Origin: Bretschneidera sinensis
Lineage: Eukaryota > Streptophyta > Magnoliopsida > Brassicales > Akaniaceae
NCBI GenBank assembly: GCA_023935145.1
Contig: JALCZK010000213.1
Coordinates: forward strand, 124,001-188,000
Direction: 5' to 3'
Length of the DNA stretch: 64,000 nt
The translations under genes were made by a program, and so were the position numbers. This document shows positions 34,937 to 47,027 of the stretch, in pieces. Position 1 is the first letter of the stretch. Each line of letters opens with the position of its first letter. The notes below the pieces were generated by a model. That model was not told where the DNA came from. It saw only the letters and a program-made list of their open reading frames with translations, and made no database searches.

Positions 34937-36600
34937 AAGTTGCGACAGCAGAGAAATTTACTTTTGGGTGACTTGACAGTGAAACATCATTAGCTGGTAA
35001 TTGTTGCAGCTATCAGGAAGCTTGTGTCAAAGGTAGATTCAGATTTTCCTTTTCTGGAGTTATAACATGACCTGCTATTTTAAAAATAACACTGCAGATC
35101 ATAAAGTAAAAATATGCTATTTAATAGTCATATTTTTCTTGTTACTAATTAAGAATACTGGTATGAAATAGTTATAGGCCTTGTTGAATGGGAGCAGCCA
35201 CCACTCCAAGCATTCAATGAGTCGCATCTAGAAGAAGTAGAAACTGCACTACCTGATATTATAACTGGTGTTGAGTCATCCATGGCTACCATGTACTGTA
35301 GCATCCCATATTCGAGCTCAGCAAAACTATTGTCACAAAATTAACTCCATTTTCAAGGTGACAATAAGTTGAATTTATAATTCAAAGCATGATCTCTAAA
35401 ACTTTGATTTATTTATTCCACTAAACCGATGGATTAATATTAACCTTGAATTCAAAGTCTAAATTTTAAAGCCTTAACTCATAAGAGAGACAGTTTTGTC
35501 AAAGCAATGCTAAATCAGCAACAATGTTAACCTCATCTGCATGATTCCTAGACCTTGTCCCATTACTGCCACAAGAGATAAGGACCAGCCCAAAGAAAAG
35601 CTGCAACCAAAGGTCTAACATCATCCGGCATAGATACTACAGCTTTGATATACTCCACAGAAACATGTCTGGTATGTGACTGCTATGTTCAACATTTGAG
35701 ATCGTAGCGACATTACCTCTCCCTTCCGAAGTCAAGCGCCAGTCTTTGGATCAACAGCAACTGAACCAATGACAATCAGATGCACCTTGATCTTTTCATC
35801 CAGTCCAACTGGTCTTCCATACTTGGCTACCCCCACAGAGGTGCATGCCTCAGTGATGGTGCTAGGAGTTAATATATCAGATTGAAGTACAGAGAAAACC
35901 CTTGTACTCAAACGGGGTTGAGGAGCCAATAACTTCTTTCCACCTGTGCATAGATGAGTGTCATTATAGTCAATGATATATCAAGTAACATTCAAGCAAC
36001 ATCAAAGAACATTGGTTACCACTAGTTCCAGACACAACATGATCATGGCAACCATGATATCCAAGAATGTAAGGCTGGGGGAGAATTCAACCAAAAAACG
36101 CTATAGAAACATTAACATACTTCTATGCATTTTTGGGGGGAGAATTAAAGTTATAAGACCACTTTTTACAAAGCCTTACTTTGGATCAACACGTGTGCCC
36201 TTCAATTCTCACTAATCAAGTCTGCATACATTCTTTCCTTACCAGAAGAACAGGTTCTATTCGTTGTTTCAATTCTCGTTTCAAGCTTTGTTATTCCTTA
36301 TACGCTTGGACTTCTCCTCATGCTCTAATTTTCCTTAAATGACGTAGTGCTTTGGATAAGTTGACATTTCCTTGGCAAACTATGTGTCACCATATAAAAT
36401 ATATGAACTAGAAAATGTCTTACTGATTTTCTTTCTTCTTCCCTAGTTCTTTCCCCTAAGCTTTTTTACTACAATATGGGAAGGAGATAAAGGTGTTATC
36501 ATGGAAACACCTATAGGTGTAGGGTATATTTAACCAGACCATACAACCATTGAACTCATGAGTAAGATTTGACACACTTTGTGCAGAATAGAGTACCAGT
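34937..36600. repeat. Segmental duplication arm B1 (inverted match to 1-1,669)
   Basis: Continuous reverse-complement similarity to the left end of the window, beginning exactly where the Copia fragment stops (cgacagcagagaaattt) and ending near 36,600 (agagtaccagtaca). A direct partial copy lies at 54,667-55,215. Confidence 0.85.
35246..35945 (-). pseudogene. COG0212-like fragment, copy B
   Basis: The minus strand carries the exon [11 protein letters not shown]...[18 protein letters not shown]...[11 protein letters not shown] (about 35,943-35,730). The stop of copy A is a Gly codon here. A second exon near 35,325-35,250 encodes AELEYGMLQYMVAMDDS. The exon end after PKTGA reads ...TSEGR instead of the usual LGKGE, and no further exons are recognisable. 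The upstream part of the gene may lie within 36-38 kb, but I could not identify its exons. Less damaged than copy A but still partial. Confidence 0.6.
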
Positions 36601-36944
36601 ACAGTCTGTTAAAGGTGAAAGAAACCATATTTCTCAGAAAAAATTGAACTGTCGTGATAAATCCAGGTGAATTGACTAACTTACCACATGAATTCACGTC
36701 TCTATGGACAATAACATATTGCTTAAATTACATACAAGTATATTTTATAGGAGCATTGAAATGATTTCAGGCACATGCCATCACGTATCTTAATTTGGCT
36801 TGTGCACCATCACAAAATTGCTACAGTTCACTAGCATTCATAACATGACATATAATCCACGTGGGAAAAGAGAGGTACTCACCTCCATTAATTGCAAAAA
36901 GTAAAGTCTGGCCTCATATAGAAGCATGAAAAAAAAAAAAAAAA

Positions 36945-38260
36945 AGATAGCACATATGAGTTTACTTGGTTTGCAACAATTGTTGGCTGATGTTAGATTG
37001 TGGTTAACAAATTCAATTGCATTTGCTTTGAGTCCCCATAAGTGATGCCATTAGTTCCATAATCAATGAGCAGGCATTAAAAAGAAAAGTGATAAAAACT
37101 GAAGTATAAAACAGTACAACAATATTAGCATATACAGACCAATATCAAACCAGCAAAACTCACTGTTAACATTAGTTTGTTAAGATCTCATATTTAATAT
37201 ATAATCATGAAAATAGTATGTCTATGGATTTCCAGTCAAAATAGAGTTACTGCGTGGAATATCTATAATGCTAGACATAGGTTGAAAATTTTACAATGAC
37301 GAATTAATCGAATAGTACATGGGAAGAGGAATTTATGGTTTAGGATGAGATTAAATTATTAAAACCCTTATTATGATAATCCATCTCTTATCAGATTCAA
37401 AATATTAGAAAATAGGGAATCACTCGATGAGAAATTATTAGTAAAAGAATTAAAATAGGCACCGAAGCTATCTGTATGAATGAAAGTTAATCAATTAAAC
37501 ATACCTGTTTATGACCCAAGGTAGGAGTTAGAGTACTGTAAATCACTCCTGCGTCAACTAGCTGTTGAATGCTAGAAGAATATCAAAAACATAAAATAAA
37601 ATGCCTCATCATTCGAATGGAGATCCACCTAAAATTTTAACTAAAAAAGAATGAAAGAGAAAAAAAGTATTACCTCTACTAGTCGAATAAGTAAATCAAG
37701 GTCTATCTTGTGATCAAGTAACAAAGCTAGTGATCCATTGCAGAGAGAAATCAAGCTCAATTGCGAAGAGAAATTGAGCAAGAGAGATCACGATATCAAG
37801 CAAGAATGAATGGAAGTAAGGTTGAGAATGGGATCGAGAGGGAGTGAGAGCAGAGAGAGGGAGCTGATAGAGAATAGGGTGAACTTAATATTTTCCACCT
37901 TTTTTGGGCCTTATATTTTTCTTTTATCTCTTCACTTATAACACCTACTTTCTGATTTTTGAAAAACTCAACGATTCTAACAGCCAGCCAGTATAGACCA
38001 TTTCGGCTTCAGCAGTTGTCAAAACTGCTGATGTTATCTAACTTGCTTGTAAAGGGGGTTGACAAAACCTCGGATAGCCATTCCCCAATGAATTATCTGT
38101 CCCTGCTAGTGATGCTCGAGTTGGACAACAAAATAACAAGCAACAACATCAACGACAGTGAAAAGATTCAAAGAAACAATTTAAGGATAAAGAAGGCATA
38201 ATCTTTATTTATTATTCACAGTACACTGAGGTAATGACATGTTAAATAACATGTACTACA
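36945..38260. repeat. Duplicated block B2 (direct match to 55,215-56,560)
   Basis: Near-identical text in both copies, for example tagcacatatgagttta, atcactcgatgagaaattat, catacctgtttatgaccc and gagggagtgagagcagagag. In copy C the stretch equivalent to 36,360-36,945 is deleted, with a short gata microhomology at the junction. The block lies downstream of the F-box gene's 3' end. I recognise no gene in it; the short reading frames (for example 37,959-38,201) are shared but have no domain. Confidence 0.8.
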
Positions 38261-38418
38261 TAATCTTGACTTAAAAATGCACAAATATAACTCCTTTTAA
38301 TTCTAGTTAGCTTCCCTCTCATCCTTTTCTTTCACTTTTTTTCTTTTGCCTTCATTCCTTGCCAAACAACTTTTTAGGCATCTCTTACTCAGTTCACTAA
38401 ATAATGAAATGCTAGCAC

Positions 38419-39639
38419 TTAGGACAATGTCACATGAGTTACCTCTTGTCTTCCATTGATTGAAACTAAGCTCTCAACATAAATGAAAAGATTCATTGTA
38501 TCGTCATACAAAGTGATTTGCAGATTTTTAAGTTTTTGGGTGCTAGGGTCATACAACACTAGTTGGTGATCATTGTTTTCCATGAGCACCCTACCATTCT
38601 TCCAAAACCCTAGTAGCCTCTCAATTCCCAAGATGGGCCCAACTGTCAGTTGGTTAACCCAAGATTCTTTAACACCAAGTTCCTTCAATACCCATACATC
38701 ATAGCATTTCTCTATAGCCAATGTATGAATGATTGCAGCAGGACATCCATCAAAAGACGCCAGATACCAATCATGATCCAACCATGAAACTCCAACATAT
38801 ATATCGTCCGGAAAGTTTGTGGTGGTGAACACTTCATCTGCCATGTCAAATGAAAGAATTACCCGAACATTATATGAATAACCATGAATTATTCCGGATT
38901 TCCAATGATACATTCCATTTACATATGGGCTGAGGTCAGAACTGAGATCAGAATCAACATGATAATCTCCCCATGGATATGGAATTTCTCTCCATGAATT
39001 ATTACTTAGGTTGTATATCTCTGTTTGCATAAATTTGTCAACATCTTCACTGGTAAAATTTGTAATAAATCTTATAACCTTATAATCATTAGTTTTTGAA
39101 TCAAAACCGAATCCGACAGCATCTGTAGAAGGACTATCATGGGTTTCTTTTAGGAGGGGACGTTTAACAGTGGATTCAGGGAGAAGCTTGAATTCTCTGG
39201 TAGCCGGATTCCATAGGCCAAGCCTATCGGTATCCACCAAACAGACGATGCCGTTAACAGGACCAATAACAGTCGGACCATTTAACCAATTATTGGTGAA
39301 GGGCATGTAAATATTCTCTTTTGCGGTAAGAATAATTTCCTCATCCATATTAAAATCAGTGTTAAGAGATGTGAAATATATAGGATAAATGCGAAAATTG
39401 TTTTCACACAGCCGTCCGTTGCCAAGAAACTGTTGAACGGTCAAATTAGAATTGGCATAGTTATGGCCGTTTAGGGCATTTTGCTTGAGGTGATGGGTGG
39501 TTATAAAATTAGGGTTTTGAAAACGAACACACCAAGATTTGGAAACACACCTGAATCGAAGCAATGATTTCACAGGAAGCCTCAGCTGGATGTCCATCAC
39601 CACGTCTTCTGGAAAATGATAGTTGCTCTTTTTTCCCAT
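38419..39639 (-). CDS. F-box protein with F-box-associated (FBA) domain, S-locus F-box (SLF)-like, intact
   Basis: Single-exon frame of 406 residues. The F-box lies at residues about 9-50 (PEDVVMDIQLRLPVKSLLRF, then RCVSKSW), the part that binds the SKP1 subunit of an SCF ubiquitin ligase. The FBA region follows: GPVNGIVCLVD, LGLWNPATREFKLLPES, VGFGFDSKTNDYKVIRF, NSWREIPYPW, NGMYHWKSG, VILSFDMADEVF, and CYDVWVLKELGVKESW near the C-terminus. Length and motif order match SLF/SFB-type proteins, which recognise and neutralise S-RNases in pollen. Many other FBA F-box proteins share this layout, so the SLF assignment is inference. I chose the first Met (MGKKSNYHFPED) because other copies share it. 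Three damaged relatives lie at 14,954, 31,772 and 56,722, and two RNase T2 copies are nearby. Confidence 0.92.
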   Translation of the reverse strand: MGKKSNYHFPEDVVMDIQLRLPVKSLLRFRCVSKSWCVRFQNPNFITTHHLKQNALNGHNYANSNLTVQQFLGNGRLCENNFRIYPIYFTSLNTDFNMDEEIILTAKENIYMPFTNNWLNGPTVIGPVNGIVCLVDTDRLGLWNPATREFKLLPESTVKRPLLKETHDSPSTDAVGFGFDSKTNDYKVIRFITNFTSEDVDKFMQTEIYNLSNNSWREIPYPWGDYHVDSDLSSDLSPYVNGMYHWKSGIIHGYSYNVRVILSFDMADEVFTTTNFPDDIYVGVSWLDHDWYLASFDGCPAAIIHTLAIEKCYDVWVLKELGVKESWVNQLTVGPILGIERLLGFWKNGRVLMENNDHQLVLYDPSTQKLKNLQITLYDDTMNLFIYVESLVSINGRQEVTHVTLS

Positions 39640-39659
39640 CTTTTTTAGGTTTTAGGTAT

Positions 39660-40440
39660 AGAGTAAAGTTTTTTTTTTTTCAATTGTATTTATCTTTGAT
39701 GTGTTAGTTATTTCGAATGGAAGAAGTGGTTGATATCTAATCTCTACCAAGACCGATTCTAAAACTAAATTTAGATTTGAAACGAAAATGAACCATAACC
39801 AGCCCAAAGCCTGCTTTCTTCTTCTTTTATTACTAAATGGAAATTTGGTTGGAAGCCTAGTTTTATTTAAACATAAAAGTTCATGGGCTTTAGCCCATCT
39901 AATGATTGCTCAATTTGTTGTTTCTATTTTTAGTTTTCAAATAGCTGACTTGTAGGTTCAATACTCCATAACACTCTGTTAGGAGTATTATTTTTGGAAA
40001 AATACTGAGTCACTTATTTTTCTCAGACAAAATTTTCGATAGCCGAAAAAAAAAATATATCAAAACATAACTGAAAATAATATCTACAACAGATTTTCGT
40101 CGCTGTTAATATCATTAAAATAATATTTTTTTCTTAACTTTTTGTTTTTAAATTGTTTGAGTAAATGCGAGGGATAACATTGCGGACTTAGATAATATTA
40201 TCAGTAACTACCTTTCTTGCGATGGAGTTTATGCGACGAATATTTGTCGCAAAAAAAGTATTTGCGATATATATGAAACAATAATCAATTTTAATGTATT
40301 GTCAAACAATTATAGTCTATCATTAAAATGTTTGTTTCGTGAAAGTATTCACGTAATTATAACTGTTCAAGAAAGCATTTGCCCCATGTTAATTGGTTCT
40401 GTTACTTGCTAATTCTAAAAAATATGGACATTAAAGAACC
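39660..40440. other. No gene recognised; F-box upstream region
   Basis: The first about 120 bp, including tttcgaatggaagaagtgg, resemble the regions before the F-box starts at 14,990 and 31,772 and may hold the shared promoter. The remainder is AT-rich without supported features. Confidence 0.5.
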
Positions 40441-40444
40441 TTAT

Positions 40445-40945
40445 TCTAGATTCAGAGGATGTGCTACTCAACGGGAGGTACCTACTTCCCATGAAAGTAG
40501 TCAGATGGGGAGGTTAGTGCTTATCATGTTTGCTAGCCATTCACTGTTTCTGCACTGTGGTGAGAGAAGCTACAATGTGGGAGGCAGGTGCTTTGTTAAA
40601 AAAGCTGTAGTTAAATTGACTTTTGTTTTTTGCTTGAATGAAATGTTTCAATTGTAGTGGGACCTCTTGTTGATGAGGGAAGGGGATCGTCAATTTGGTT
40701 AATTAACATATCTATTTGAGTAAGGTAGGTTTATTTTCTTGATTTGTGTTTGACAAAATGAAATTCCTATGTATTTCATATATTGATGTGCTAGTCTAAC
40801 AACTTGCTTAGGTCTAAATCCAATGGTTTAGACCAGTTAGAAACTTCATCGGTAATTTTGAGAAGCTTCATTGATAACATCAATATAAGTGTGGGATCCA
40901 TAAATTAACATTACCAGTAAAGTTTCTAAAATTACCATTGAGAAA
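40445..40945. repeat. Direct repeat of 3,730-4,265 (also 6,380-6,850)
   Basis: Shares ttcagaggatgtgctactca, tgtttgctagccattcact, gagagaagctacaatgtggg and the later ttgacaaaatgaaattcct with copy A. It ends at about 40,945, where similarity jumps to the palmitoyltransferase intron text at about 9,760. Copy B therefore lacks exon 2 of the palmitoyltransferase. Confidence 0.85.
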
Positions 40946-41078
40946 TGGAATATACCTGAATGGGGTTTTTATTTAAGTTTAACGTATCAGATCAGAAGCC
41001 ATCCCTCTTCATAGGAAAGGGCATATCTCTTGGATGATATTTTGCCCTTATTTTTAATCGTGTAGTTGATTTCGACAA

Positions 41079-44000
41079 GTGTTGGTTATTCTTTTCCTCA
41101 CATCGGCCCGAGACCCAGGTATCATTCCCCGTAATTCACATCCACCAGAGCAAGAGTTCTGGTATGGTACATCTGCATCGGTTGAGGTTGGTGGAAGACA
41201 AACACCCAGCCTTCAATTCCCTCGAACAAAAGAAGTATTTGTTAATGGCATTCCTGTGCGAGTGAAGTATTGTGATACATGCATGCTTTATTGTCCTCCT
41301 TGCCGCTCTCATTGTTCAATTTGCAACAATTGTGTGGAACGGTTTGATCATCACTGCCCTTGGGTGGGCCAATGCATTGGATTGGTATGCTGATCTATAT
41401 GCCATCGAAAACCTGTGATTTGTGCATACCCCGTTTGTTCTGTTAGATTCTTGTTTGCTTCCCTTAATGGTAGCATAACGTAGTTGTGTTGTGTAGTGGC
41501 AGCGAAAGTACTGCTACTTCTTTATATTCCTTTCTTTATCAACCCTTCTCTGCATCTTATGTCGGCCTGTGACTGCTGCTGTCCGCCAGGCAGGGAATCG
41601 ATTGATCATGTCTTAGCTACCAGAAATATTACTGCTCAGATATGGGACCGTGCAAGTAAATTGTTGAATGTGCCATGTCTACATTTTGATACTTGGAAGG
41701 CTACTTTCTACGCATGGATGACAATGGCAAAGAAGGCTTCATTATCTGGTAATTTAATTGGTCTGCTTCCGTTCATTATTACATGGTGTTTATGGAATAG
41801 TAGATGTAAAGCCAGAATGGAGGGGATGAAAGCTTGGTAGAACAAGTTTGGAGGTCGGTTAAAATATGGCTTAAAAGACTGGCTACAGAATTGAAGGTGC
41901 TCAAAACTTTGTCTGATCAAGATGTTCGCTTGATGACTGAGTTTAACTTGGTTTCGCCCATAGCTGCCACTGTCTGAAAATGTAGGCTAGTGCGGTGGTT
42001 GAAACCCCCTTGTGGTTGGGTTAAAATTAATTGTGAGGGCAGTGTTAGAAATAACCCGGGCTCATCAGGGGGTGGTGGTATCCTGAGAGATGCTCATGGT
42101 GACTTTAGAGGAGCTTTTTCTAGTCATTACGGTTTTGGCTCTAACAATGCAGCAGAGCTGAGGGATGTGTTTGATGGCATTAAGTTGTGCAAAAGTCTTT
42201 TGTATTTTAATGTTATTATTGAGAGTGACTCCAAAACCATTGTTGACTGGTTTAGAGCGGGTAGGTGCACTCTATTGTATTTATGGGACTTTTGGGAAGA
42301 GTGTGTTAAAGAGATGCAAGGGATAAATGCTCAGATTGTTCATCAATTACGTGAAGGTAATCAAGTGGCAGATTTCTTGGCTAAGCTCGGTAAACGAGGC
42401 AATAATGAATCTTATGAAAATTTACATCAGCTTCCGAGGTTATTAAAGGGTATTCTTCCTATTGATAAGTCTGGTTTGCCGACTATTAGACGTTAGGTTG
42501 CTTTTGTTTGTTGAAAGTTTCTTTAGGCCTTCTCAGAGGTTGTTTTTCCACACAGGCCTGTTTCGTCTTGTTGGTTTTTTCTTGGTCTGTTCATTTTCTT
42601 TATAGTTCGTTTGGTCTGTGTTTGGGAGGGTTGGTTTTTGGTCATATTATAATCTCTCAGATGTTTTACTTGTAACCATGGTTTTCCTCCGCCATAAGTG
42701 AGGGCTTATTAATAAACTTGGGACGGGGTCGCTACGAGGGTGGCTACCGGCTCTTCATAAAAATAAAAATAAAAACCCTTCTCTGCATCTTTGTGTTTTC
42801 CATGTCAACTTTCTACATTAAGGTTCTGATGGATAATCACCATTGTACAGTCTGGAAGGCAATTAAAGAATCTTCATCGTCCATCATACTAATTGTCTAT
42901 TGTTTGTGGTCTGTTGGGGGACTTGCGGGGTTCCATTTGTACCTCATAGGCACAAACCAGGTTAGTTGATGTCTCATTGGGATTATATTTTTGGTTGTAG
43001 AGGAAAAATTTTGTTTTTCTTAGTTATTACAGAAAAATGAGCTCACCTTTCATCTGTAGTAGATTCATATACAGTGCGGCTGCAGTTTAAGTTCTAGATT
43101 AACAGTGTTTCTTCTGATGGCTAATGAACAAGAAAAAAATAGAGTTTCTTCTTATGGTCTGTCACCAACGATCGCATGACAATTAACTATTTCATATAGG
43201 AATGCAGTTTATAATTTGTTTCCGAAAGTGAAGTTAATGAAAATACCGGAGAGAATTTTGGAGGGGAAAAACCTTGATAAATTAATAAATATTAGGTTGC
43301 AGTTCTATAAGAGGACTATGTGTTCAACTGTCTATTGTAGAACACTGAAATTTTTGAAGCATAGCAAGCTGTTATTGTTTTATGTTTCATACTGTTTTCT
43401 GCAGTGTTTCTACTCTTACTGCAAATACTAATAATAAATTCATCTCCAACATAACAAAACTGGGCCTTTCTCCCTGGAATTGTTGTTTGGTGTACTGTTT
43501 AACCTTCGGGAATGTTGATCAACCGAGTATTTCATAGTTGATTGCTTTGCTGTCATTTTACTGGTTGCTATTTCTGTGATTTACCTGGCTGGCTTCCATG
43601 GAGTTGTTTCTCTTGCTTTCTTTTCCCAAGTAACTCGTTTTTTTGTATCAACTTTTGGCTTCTGATTATTAATAGGATGTGACAAGTTCTTAATGCCGTT
43701 TTTCCTTTTTTTTGGGGCGGTGGTGAGGGGTGGGGGAGGGGGGGAGTTGGGAAAATCCAGCTATGACATTGTCCATGTCTCATTGGATAATTCTGGGACT
43801 TGGGAAGATACTGGGAAAGTTGAAAATATAACTTGGTTAATTTGGTTGCGTACTCTTCAAGAATTCCAGATTGACGTATACTTGATCACATTTTTTGGAT
43901 TGAATTTGATCACATCTAATATTGGAATTCTTGAATAGACCTTCACAGCATTATGATCATAATCATCAACTTCTTTTTTTTATTCTCCTCTGCATCATCA

Positions 44001-44296
44001 TCCTTGTCATAATCATCTTAGTATTATTATGGAATGAGATGGAGATGGGTTGAACTTTGTATACTCACGATTTTCTCTTTGGAATTGGCTGAACATCTTA
44101 AACCATGCCCTTCCAGACTACCTATGAAAATTTCCGGTACAGAGCTGACAACAGGGTCAATGTTTACAATCGGCGTTGTTTGAATAATTTTCCTGAAGTA
44201 TTTTGCACAAAGGTAAGGGAAGGAGAAGTGGGAGCTGGGAAATCGCACCAGATGTCCTCACCAACTCCACAGTCACTGAGAGCAGAAACTACATAA
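41079..44296 (+). pseudogene. DHHC palmitoyltransferase, copy B, disrupted by a LINE
   Basis: Exons match copy A: 41,079-41,384 (zinc and catalytic domain), 41,503-42,960 (split by an insertion at 41,559-42,773), and a shortened last exon from 44,117. The catalytic text is a normal DHHC ([13 protein letters not shown]), unlike copy A. The gene is nevertheless dead. The splice acceptor before 41,079 reads gacaa instead of gacag, the membrane-helix exon carries an L1-type insertion, and the last exon has lost about 330 bp after FCTK, which shifts the remaining frame. Exon 2 is missing because similarity to copy A begins only in the following intron. Confidence 0.92.
41559..42773 (+). mobile_element. 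5'-truncated L1-type LINE with target-site duplication
   Basis: The insertion is flanked by an 18-bp direct repeat, aacccttctctgcatctt, at 41,541-41,558 and 42,774-42,791. Copy A has the uninterrupted site at about 10,389. The element carries the 3' end of a plant L1 ORF2. A zinc-knuckle reverse-transcriptase-associated domain (zf-RVT) comes first, with CPPGRESIDHVLATRNITAQ and a run of Trp-rich residues. A stop follows near 41,840, then an RNase H domain (RVT_3 type) at 41,990-42,496 with VKINCEGSVRNNPGSSGGGG, NNAAELRDVFDGIKL, IIESDSKTIVDW and EGNQVADFLAKLG. The 3' end has the tail ataaaaataaaaataaa, as usual for plant L1 elements. The 5' truncation fits incomplete target-primed reverse transcription. 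Confidence 0.95.
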
Positions 44297-45083
44297 CTCC
44301 TAAGGATGCACGCCAATGATGTGGTAGTTTTTGTAGTTGATAATAGTCCATTACAGAGTGATGTTCAATTTCTTGATGTTTCTTTTAATTTTTCTTCCTT
44401 CTGGTGTCAAAATGGAAATTGCCATTGATTTGAAATTTGCAATCCCCAAATGGGAGTCAAATTTACTTTCCTTTTAGTCACAAAGTCTTGGTTGTATTGT
44501 TATTACAAAAGTATCCTCTAATTTGTAATGAAAGGGATATTTTTGTCCAAATAAATATGGACACAATACTAATTTGTCCTTACAGTGTGACAAGTTATAT
44601 ATACATATATCAACATCTTGAATTAAAATAAAACTTTTAGATACTTTTGCTTAATTTTCTAAAAAATAGAAGTTGGGCCAAACACTATCCGGTTCACATG
44701 TGTTTACGCCTATCAATATGAGCACCATGTTATGTTAAAACTTAGGGAATTACACAAGTTTTTGTGATTCATCTATCTTTATGCCCTTGATATCAACATC
44801 ATCTTCTTAGTATTCCCTTGTGTTCTGTGTTCTGCAACACTCCAGAATAGTATTAGATTAAAATACAAAATGTGAAATTTTTTTTTTAAGATAAACATAA
44901 AATTTATTCATAAGGTTGGAAAAGCAAAAGGAATTAGTACAACCCCACTCTAGTAGCAAACACTCCCTTGAATCCAGACCCAACCACAAACTAGAACATA
45001 TTACACCACCTTTGCAGCACCAACCCTCCCTTCTAAAAAACCTCACCACAGTGCTATTTAAACTCTGTTGTCCCCTCCTCCTC

Positions 45084-46000
45084 TTAACTAGGAGTAAATA
45101 TTATCAGATCATTTTTATTACAACCAGAATAGTTCTTTTTGCAATTTGCAAGGTTTGGAAATGTTTTCTGATCAATGCATATACGGATTTCCCACAATTG
45201 AAGTGTTCCAGTTGCATTTTGATTACATACCACCTCCAGTTTGGACCCCAAACTTTGCTGGATGGTGTTCATAATTGATTCCGCACCATATTTTGTATTC
45301 CAGTCAGGGGAACTGTTACCTGCAAACGAAGAAAATAAAAAGAATGAAAAGAAAGAAATTAATTATACTTAAAATATTGAAGTATATTGAGTTGCTTCTC
45401 ATTACCATTGGCCAAGATTTGTAGTACAACATGCTTCTTTACCAATGACAAGCTTTCCTGGTAATAACCTACAGGATTAGTAGCAAAATCGGAACACTTT
45501 CCATGTGCTTCCCATTCGTAGTTCCAAGACCTTTCGTTGAGCTTGTTGTCTATTAGATTTGGCCAATAGATGTCCAATTCAGATACAAGGAGATGGAGGC
45601 TTGCCTTCCCAAAAGGGAAGGAAAAAGAAAAAGAACAAAAAAAGATTAGATTCTACACTACTTTCAAGAAAGAAAAAAATAATCAAAATAAGAACATCAA
45701 ATGGAAATTAAATTATTAATTTCTGCATATTTATATACATACCCGAGTTACGGTCAGAGTGGGTTTTTGGATGTGCAACTAATATATTTTTTAATAGTCT
45801 GGCACAGATGAACCATTGGAGAAATGTGGCCAAGGGCCATGAATGGTGAATAAATTTGGTAGCGGTGACAAACAAGTGTTTTTGTCATAAATGCAAAATG
45901 CTTTTGGCCATTGAACACTAAACTTGTAGAAAGTAAAATGTTGGCCATGGATAGAAGAAGTTGAGCACGGCATGATGGTGAAAAATAAAACAAGCATCAT
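45084..46000 (-). pseudogene. RNase T2 (S-RNase-like, class III), copy B, frame disrupted
   Basis: Three exons on the minus strand: about 46,000-45,743, 45,599-45,406 and 45,320-45,084. The first has a signal peptide (MMLVLFFTIMPCSTSSIHG), the VQWPKAFC block and active site I as FTIHGPWP, where the family has FTIHGLWP. The second has YWPNLIDNKLNERSWNYEW followed by EAHGKC, keeping the second catalytic His. The last has LQLWEIRICIDQ and the final Cys pair in NCKKNYSGCNKNDLI. Intron 1 lies between the two active sites, the position shared by S-RNases. The frame stops just after SSVPDY in exon 1, and a second shift is needed before the donor. Unless an earlier donor is used, the gene is broken. 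S-RNases act in the style as cytotoxic self-incompatibility determinants; S-like RNases act in phosphate scavenging or defence. A TATA box (catataaatac) lies near 46,075. Confidence 0.82.
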
Positions 46001-46072
46001 TTTGATTGATCTCTTAAGTCTTAGTAACTTGTTTAATATTTTTGATGAATTTAGAACTCTAATGGAATGGGT

Positions 46073-46083
46073 ATTTATATGCA
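46073..46083 (-). promoter_or_regulatory. TATA box of RNase T2 copy B
   Basis: Minus-strand catataaatacc lies about 75 bp before the ATG at 46,000. Confidence 0.55.
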
Positions 46084-46402
46084 TGGTAGAAGAATATTTT
46101 CATGCAATTAATTAATTAAGCTTGCCGTGCGTATGTACTCAAGCTTACCAAATAAGGTTATAAGAAGGTTTTAAAGTCGGTGTTAATTAAAGCAGTTCAA
46201 AAATTAGTGTGGGAGATAAGAGAATCAACCTCAAACAAGGATAAAACCAAAAATTAATAAAAACGTAAAGAAAAAGGAGGACTTGAAAATAAGGAAGAAA
46301 AACCACATGCTTTTTTCCGATACTAGCTGCAAAATTGTGTTGATGGATGAGATGAGCTTAAATGGAAGAAAGCAATTAATTAATTTGTGATGGTGTCTTA
46401 CA

Positions 46403-46890
46403 AGGCCAAATTTTGATTTGGATGGTAATATGGCCTTGTTATTTTTATCAAAGTTCTTAGTTAGATCCGCTGAAACTAATAAATTACCTTTAATTAAGTT
46501 TATGTTTCTTATAAAACTCTACCTTTAAGTTTATATATTAAGTAAGATTATTTTTTAAAAGTAAGTGATATTTAATTAATTGTAATATTAATTGTTTTGT
46601 TTTTTTTAAAAACATATTATACATATATACTAATATGTATAGAAGGAATAGAATATTGTATTTTCTTACTGACATTTCCAACTGGTAATAGTATAAGGCT
46701 AAATTTCCATTTGGATGGTAACATGGCCTCACTATTTTTATCAGAAATTCTTAGTTTTAGATCCGTCTCAAATTAATAAATTACCTTTAAATTTATGTTT
46801 TTCAAGAAAACTCTAATATTGAATTTATATACCAAATAAGACCATTTTTTTAAAAGTAAACTATCATTTAATGAATTGTAATATTAAATT
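46403..46890. repeat. Degenerate tandem duplication of about 285 bp
   Basis: Unit 1 begins near 46,408 (aaattttgatttggatggta) and unit 2 near 46,700 (aaatttccatttggatggta). Both continue through tggcc, cttagtt, agatccg, aataaattacctttaa and a terminal taattgtaatatta. A (TA)n run follows at about 46,974-47,024. Confidence 0.8.
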
Positions 46891-46968
46891 TCTTTAATCT
46901 TTTAATTAGGTCTGTGACCTGTTAAATCATATGATGATTTTCGTGTATATAAATTGCCTGACACCACT

Positions 46969-46973
<5 letters not shown>

Positions 46974-47024
<51 letters not shown>
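46974..47024 (+). repeat. (AT)n microsatellite
   Basis: About 25 uninterrupted AT units. Confidence 0.97.

Positions 47025-47027
<3 letters not shown>

Noticed and set aside
37959..38201. Paired short frames (also 56,291-56,476) shared between duplicates
   Set aside because: Conserved only because the whole block is recently duplicated; no domain, and the start positions differ.
40379..40657. 92-codon frame in the direct repeat
   Set aside because: The repeat copies at 3,730 and 6,380 do not keep the frame, and no domain is visible.
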